NCBI GenBank assembly: GCA_003477305.1
Contig: DMTN01000026.1
Span: 42,513 to 49,195, forward strand
Origin: Acholeplasmatales bacterium
GTDB taxonomy: Bacteria > Bacillota_I > Bacilli_A > Izemoplasmatales > Hujiaoplasmataceae
Direction of reading: 5' to 3'
DNA: 6,683 bases
This document shows positions 5,576 through 6,683 of the stretch, in pieces. The translations under genes were made by a program, and so were the position numbers. Each line of letters opens with the position of its first letter. Within the stretch, counting starts at the first letter, position 1. Under the pieces are notes generated by a model that was not told where the DNA came from, made no database searches, and saw only the letters and a program-made list of their open reading frames with translations.

Positions 5576-6683
5576 TCAACCGAAGAACGTCATGAGCAGA
5601 CCGGCGGCGACGGCGCTGCCGATCACGCCGGCGACGTTCGGACCCATCGCGTGCATCAGAAGGAAGTTGGACGGATCGTCTTTTTGACCGACGAGCTGGA
5701 CGACGCGGGCCGACATCGGGACGGCCGAGACGCCGGCGGCGCCGATCATCGGATTGACCTTGCCCTTGGAGGTGAGGCACATCAGTTTACCGCCGAGGAC
5801 CCCCGAGGCGGTCGCGACGCTGAAGGCGAAGAGGCCGAGGGCGATGATGAACAACGTTTCAAGCGACAGGAAAGCCTCGGCCGTCGCGGTCGCGCCGACC
5901 GACAGGCCGAGCAGGATCGTGACGATGTAGAGGAGCGACTTTCCGGCGGTCTCGACGAGGTTCGGGACGACCCCGGATTCCTTGATCAAATTGCCGAGCA
6001 TGAGCATCCCGATGAGCGGGACGGAGGAAGGCACGATCAAACCGCAGACGAGCGTGACGACGATTGGGAAGAAGATCTTTTCCTTGCGGCTGACGGGACG
6101 GAGCTGTTCCATCTTGATCAGGCGTTCCTTCTTCGTGGTAAGCAGTTTGATGATCGGCGGCTGGATGAACGGGACGAGCGCCATGTACGAATAGGCGGCA
6201 AGCGAGATCGGACCGAGCAGGTCCGGGGCGAGCCGGGAGGTGAGCAGGATCGCGGTCGGGCCGTCGGCGCCGCCGATGATGCCGATCGAAGCCGCTTCGG
6301 CGGCGGAGAAGCCGAACAGGATCGCGCCGAGGAAGGTGATGAAGATGCCGATCTGGGCGGCCGCGCCGAGCAGCATGCTCTTCGGCCGGGCGATCAAGGG
6401 ACCGAAGTCGGTCGTCGCGCCGATGCCGAGGAAGATGAGGCACGGATAGATCCCGAACTTGACGCCGTAGTAGAGGTAGCCGAGCAGTCCGGAATAGGAG
6501 ACGACGCTTTCGCCGCCGATTTCCTCGACGGTCTTCACGAACATCCCGGAGCCCGGGATGTTCACGAGCAGCATCCCGAAGGCGATCGGGATCAAGAGAT
6601 ACGGCTCAAACTTGCGGAACACCGCGAGATAGAGCATGACGATCGAAAGCGCGATCATGATCAGGGCTTTCCAGCCCCCCGCG
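5576..6683 (-). CDS. oadB: Na+-translocating decarboxylase beta subunit (5' end outside window)
   Basis: The multi-span membrane subunit that decarboxylates carboxybiotin and couples this to Na+ export in oxaloacetate, glutaconyl-CoA or methylmalonyl-CoA decarboxylases. The frame stays open past the Met codon at 6658-6656 to the window edge, and the extra residues (GWKALI before the Met) match the usual family start, so the true start is outside. Counting from that Met, Asp132 in GGADGPT, Tyr158 in SYMALVPFIQPP, and Asn302, Gly306, Ser311 and Arg318 in NPMIGAAGVSAVPMSAR are present. Their spacing equals that of the Na+-site residues recalled for Klebsiella OadB (D203, Y229, N373, G377, S382, R389), so it should be a working pump. 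The family C-terminal signature LLMHAMGPNVAGVIGSA is also there. Which decarboxylase it serves (gcdB or mmdB are alternatives) cannot be told, because alpha and carrier subunits are not in the window. Confidence 0.95.
   Translation of the reverse strand, partial: AGGWKALIMIALSIVMLYLAVFRKFEPYLLIPIAFGMLLVNIPGSGMFVKTVEEIGGESVVSYSGLLGYLYYGVKFGIYPCLIFLGIGATTDFGPLIARPKSMLLGAAAQIGIFITFLGAILFGFSAAEAASIGIIGGADGPTAILLTSRLAPDLLGPISLAAYSYMALVPFIQPPIIKLLTTKKERLIKMEQLRPVSRKEKIFFPIVVTLVCGLIVPSSVPLIGMLMLGNLIKESGVVPNLVETAGKSLLYIVTILLGLSVGATATAEAFLSLETLFIIALGLFAFSVATASGVLGGKLMCLTSKGKVNPMIGAAGVSAVPMSARVVQLVGQKDDPSNFLLMHAMGPNVAGVIGSAVAAGLLMTFFG

Noticed and set aside
5859..6443. Second frame of 194 codons within oadB
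   Set aside because: It is an Arg/Pro/His-rich shadow of the conserved membrane protein.

Overview
The window is GC-rich bacterial DNA with dense coding. It carries three complete genes on the + strand, one complete gene on the - strand, and a gene cut by each edge. TGA ends birA, the TIR-like gene and the beta-subunit gene, and tryptophan is written TGG, so the code is standard. Clear Shine-Dalgarno sites, U-tract hairpins, Listeria/Bacteroides-type (InlB B-like) repeats and DUF5011-like modules, a short BirA without a DNA-binding domain, and a sodium-pumping decarboxylase beta subunit suggest an anaerobic, fermentative member of the Bacillota or a relative of the Mollicutes (for example a GC-rich uncultured lineage using the standard code). 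That assignment is inference: the window has no rRNA or other taxonomic marker, and no LPXTG sorting signal is seen on the large secreted protein.

Layout. Positions 2-412 (+) are the end of an unrecognised proline- and charge-rich protein; its stop codon lies in the loop of an intrinsic terminator. Positions 551-3953 (+) form a two-gene unit. The first gene is a 956-residue exported subtilisin-family (S8) protease with an intact Asp-His-Ser triad, six diverged InlB B-like repeats and two DUF5011-like Ig-fold modules. It overlaps by 8 nt a 179-residue lipoprotein made almost entirely of two more such modules. A strong bidirectional hairpin (3953-3988) separates this unit from the convergent gene birA (4020-4754, -), a biotin protein ligase. 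A 187-nt divergent promoter region follows. It leads on the + strand to a single-gene unit (4942-5478) encoding a small TIR-like protein related to the MTH538/DUF1863 (ThsB-like) group. A second bidirectional hairpin (5525-5554) separates that gene from oadB (5576-6683, -, start outside the window), the membrane beta subunit of a biotin-dependent Na+-translocating decarboxylase.

How the genes may work together. The protease and lipoprotein are translationally coupled and share modules, so they probably act together on the cell surface. BirA is the enzyme needed to biotinylate the carrier subunit of the decarboxylase to which OadB belongs, so the two flank the TIR-like gene as a metabolic pair, although they are not in one operon here. 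The TIR-like gene has its own good promoter, with an inverted repeat over the -35 region. It and the protease-lipoprotein pair are the least ordinary parts of the window. No RNA genes, insertion sequences or CRISPR arrays were seen.
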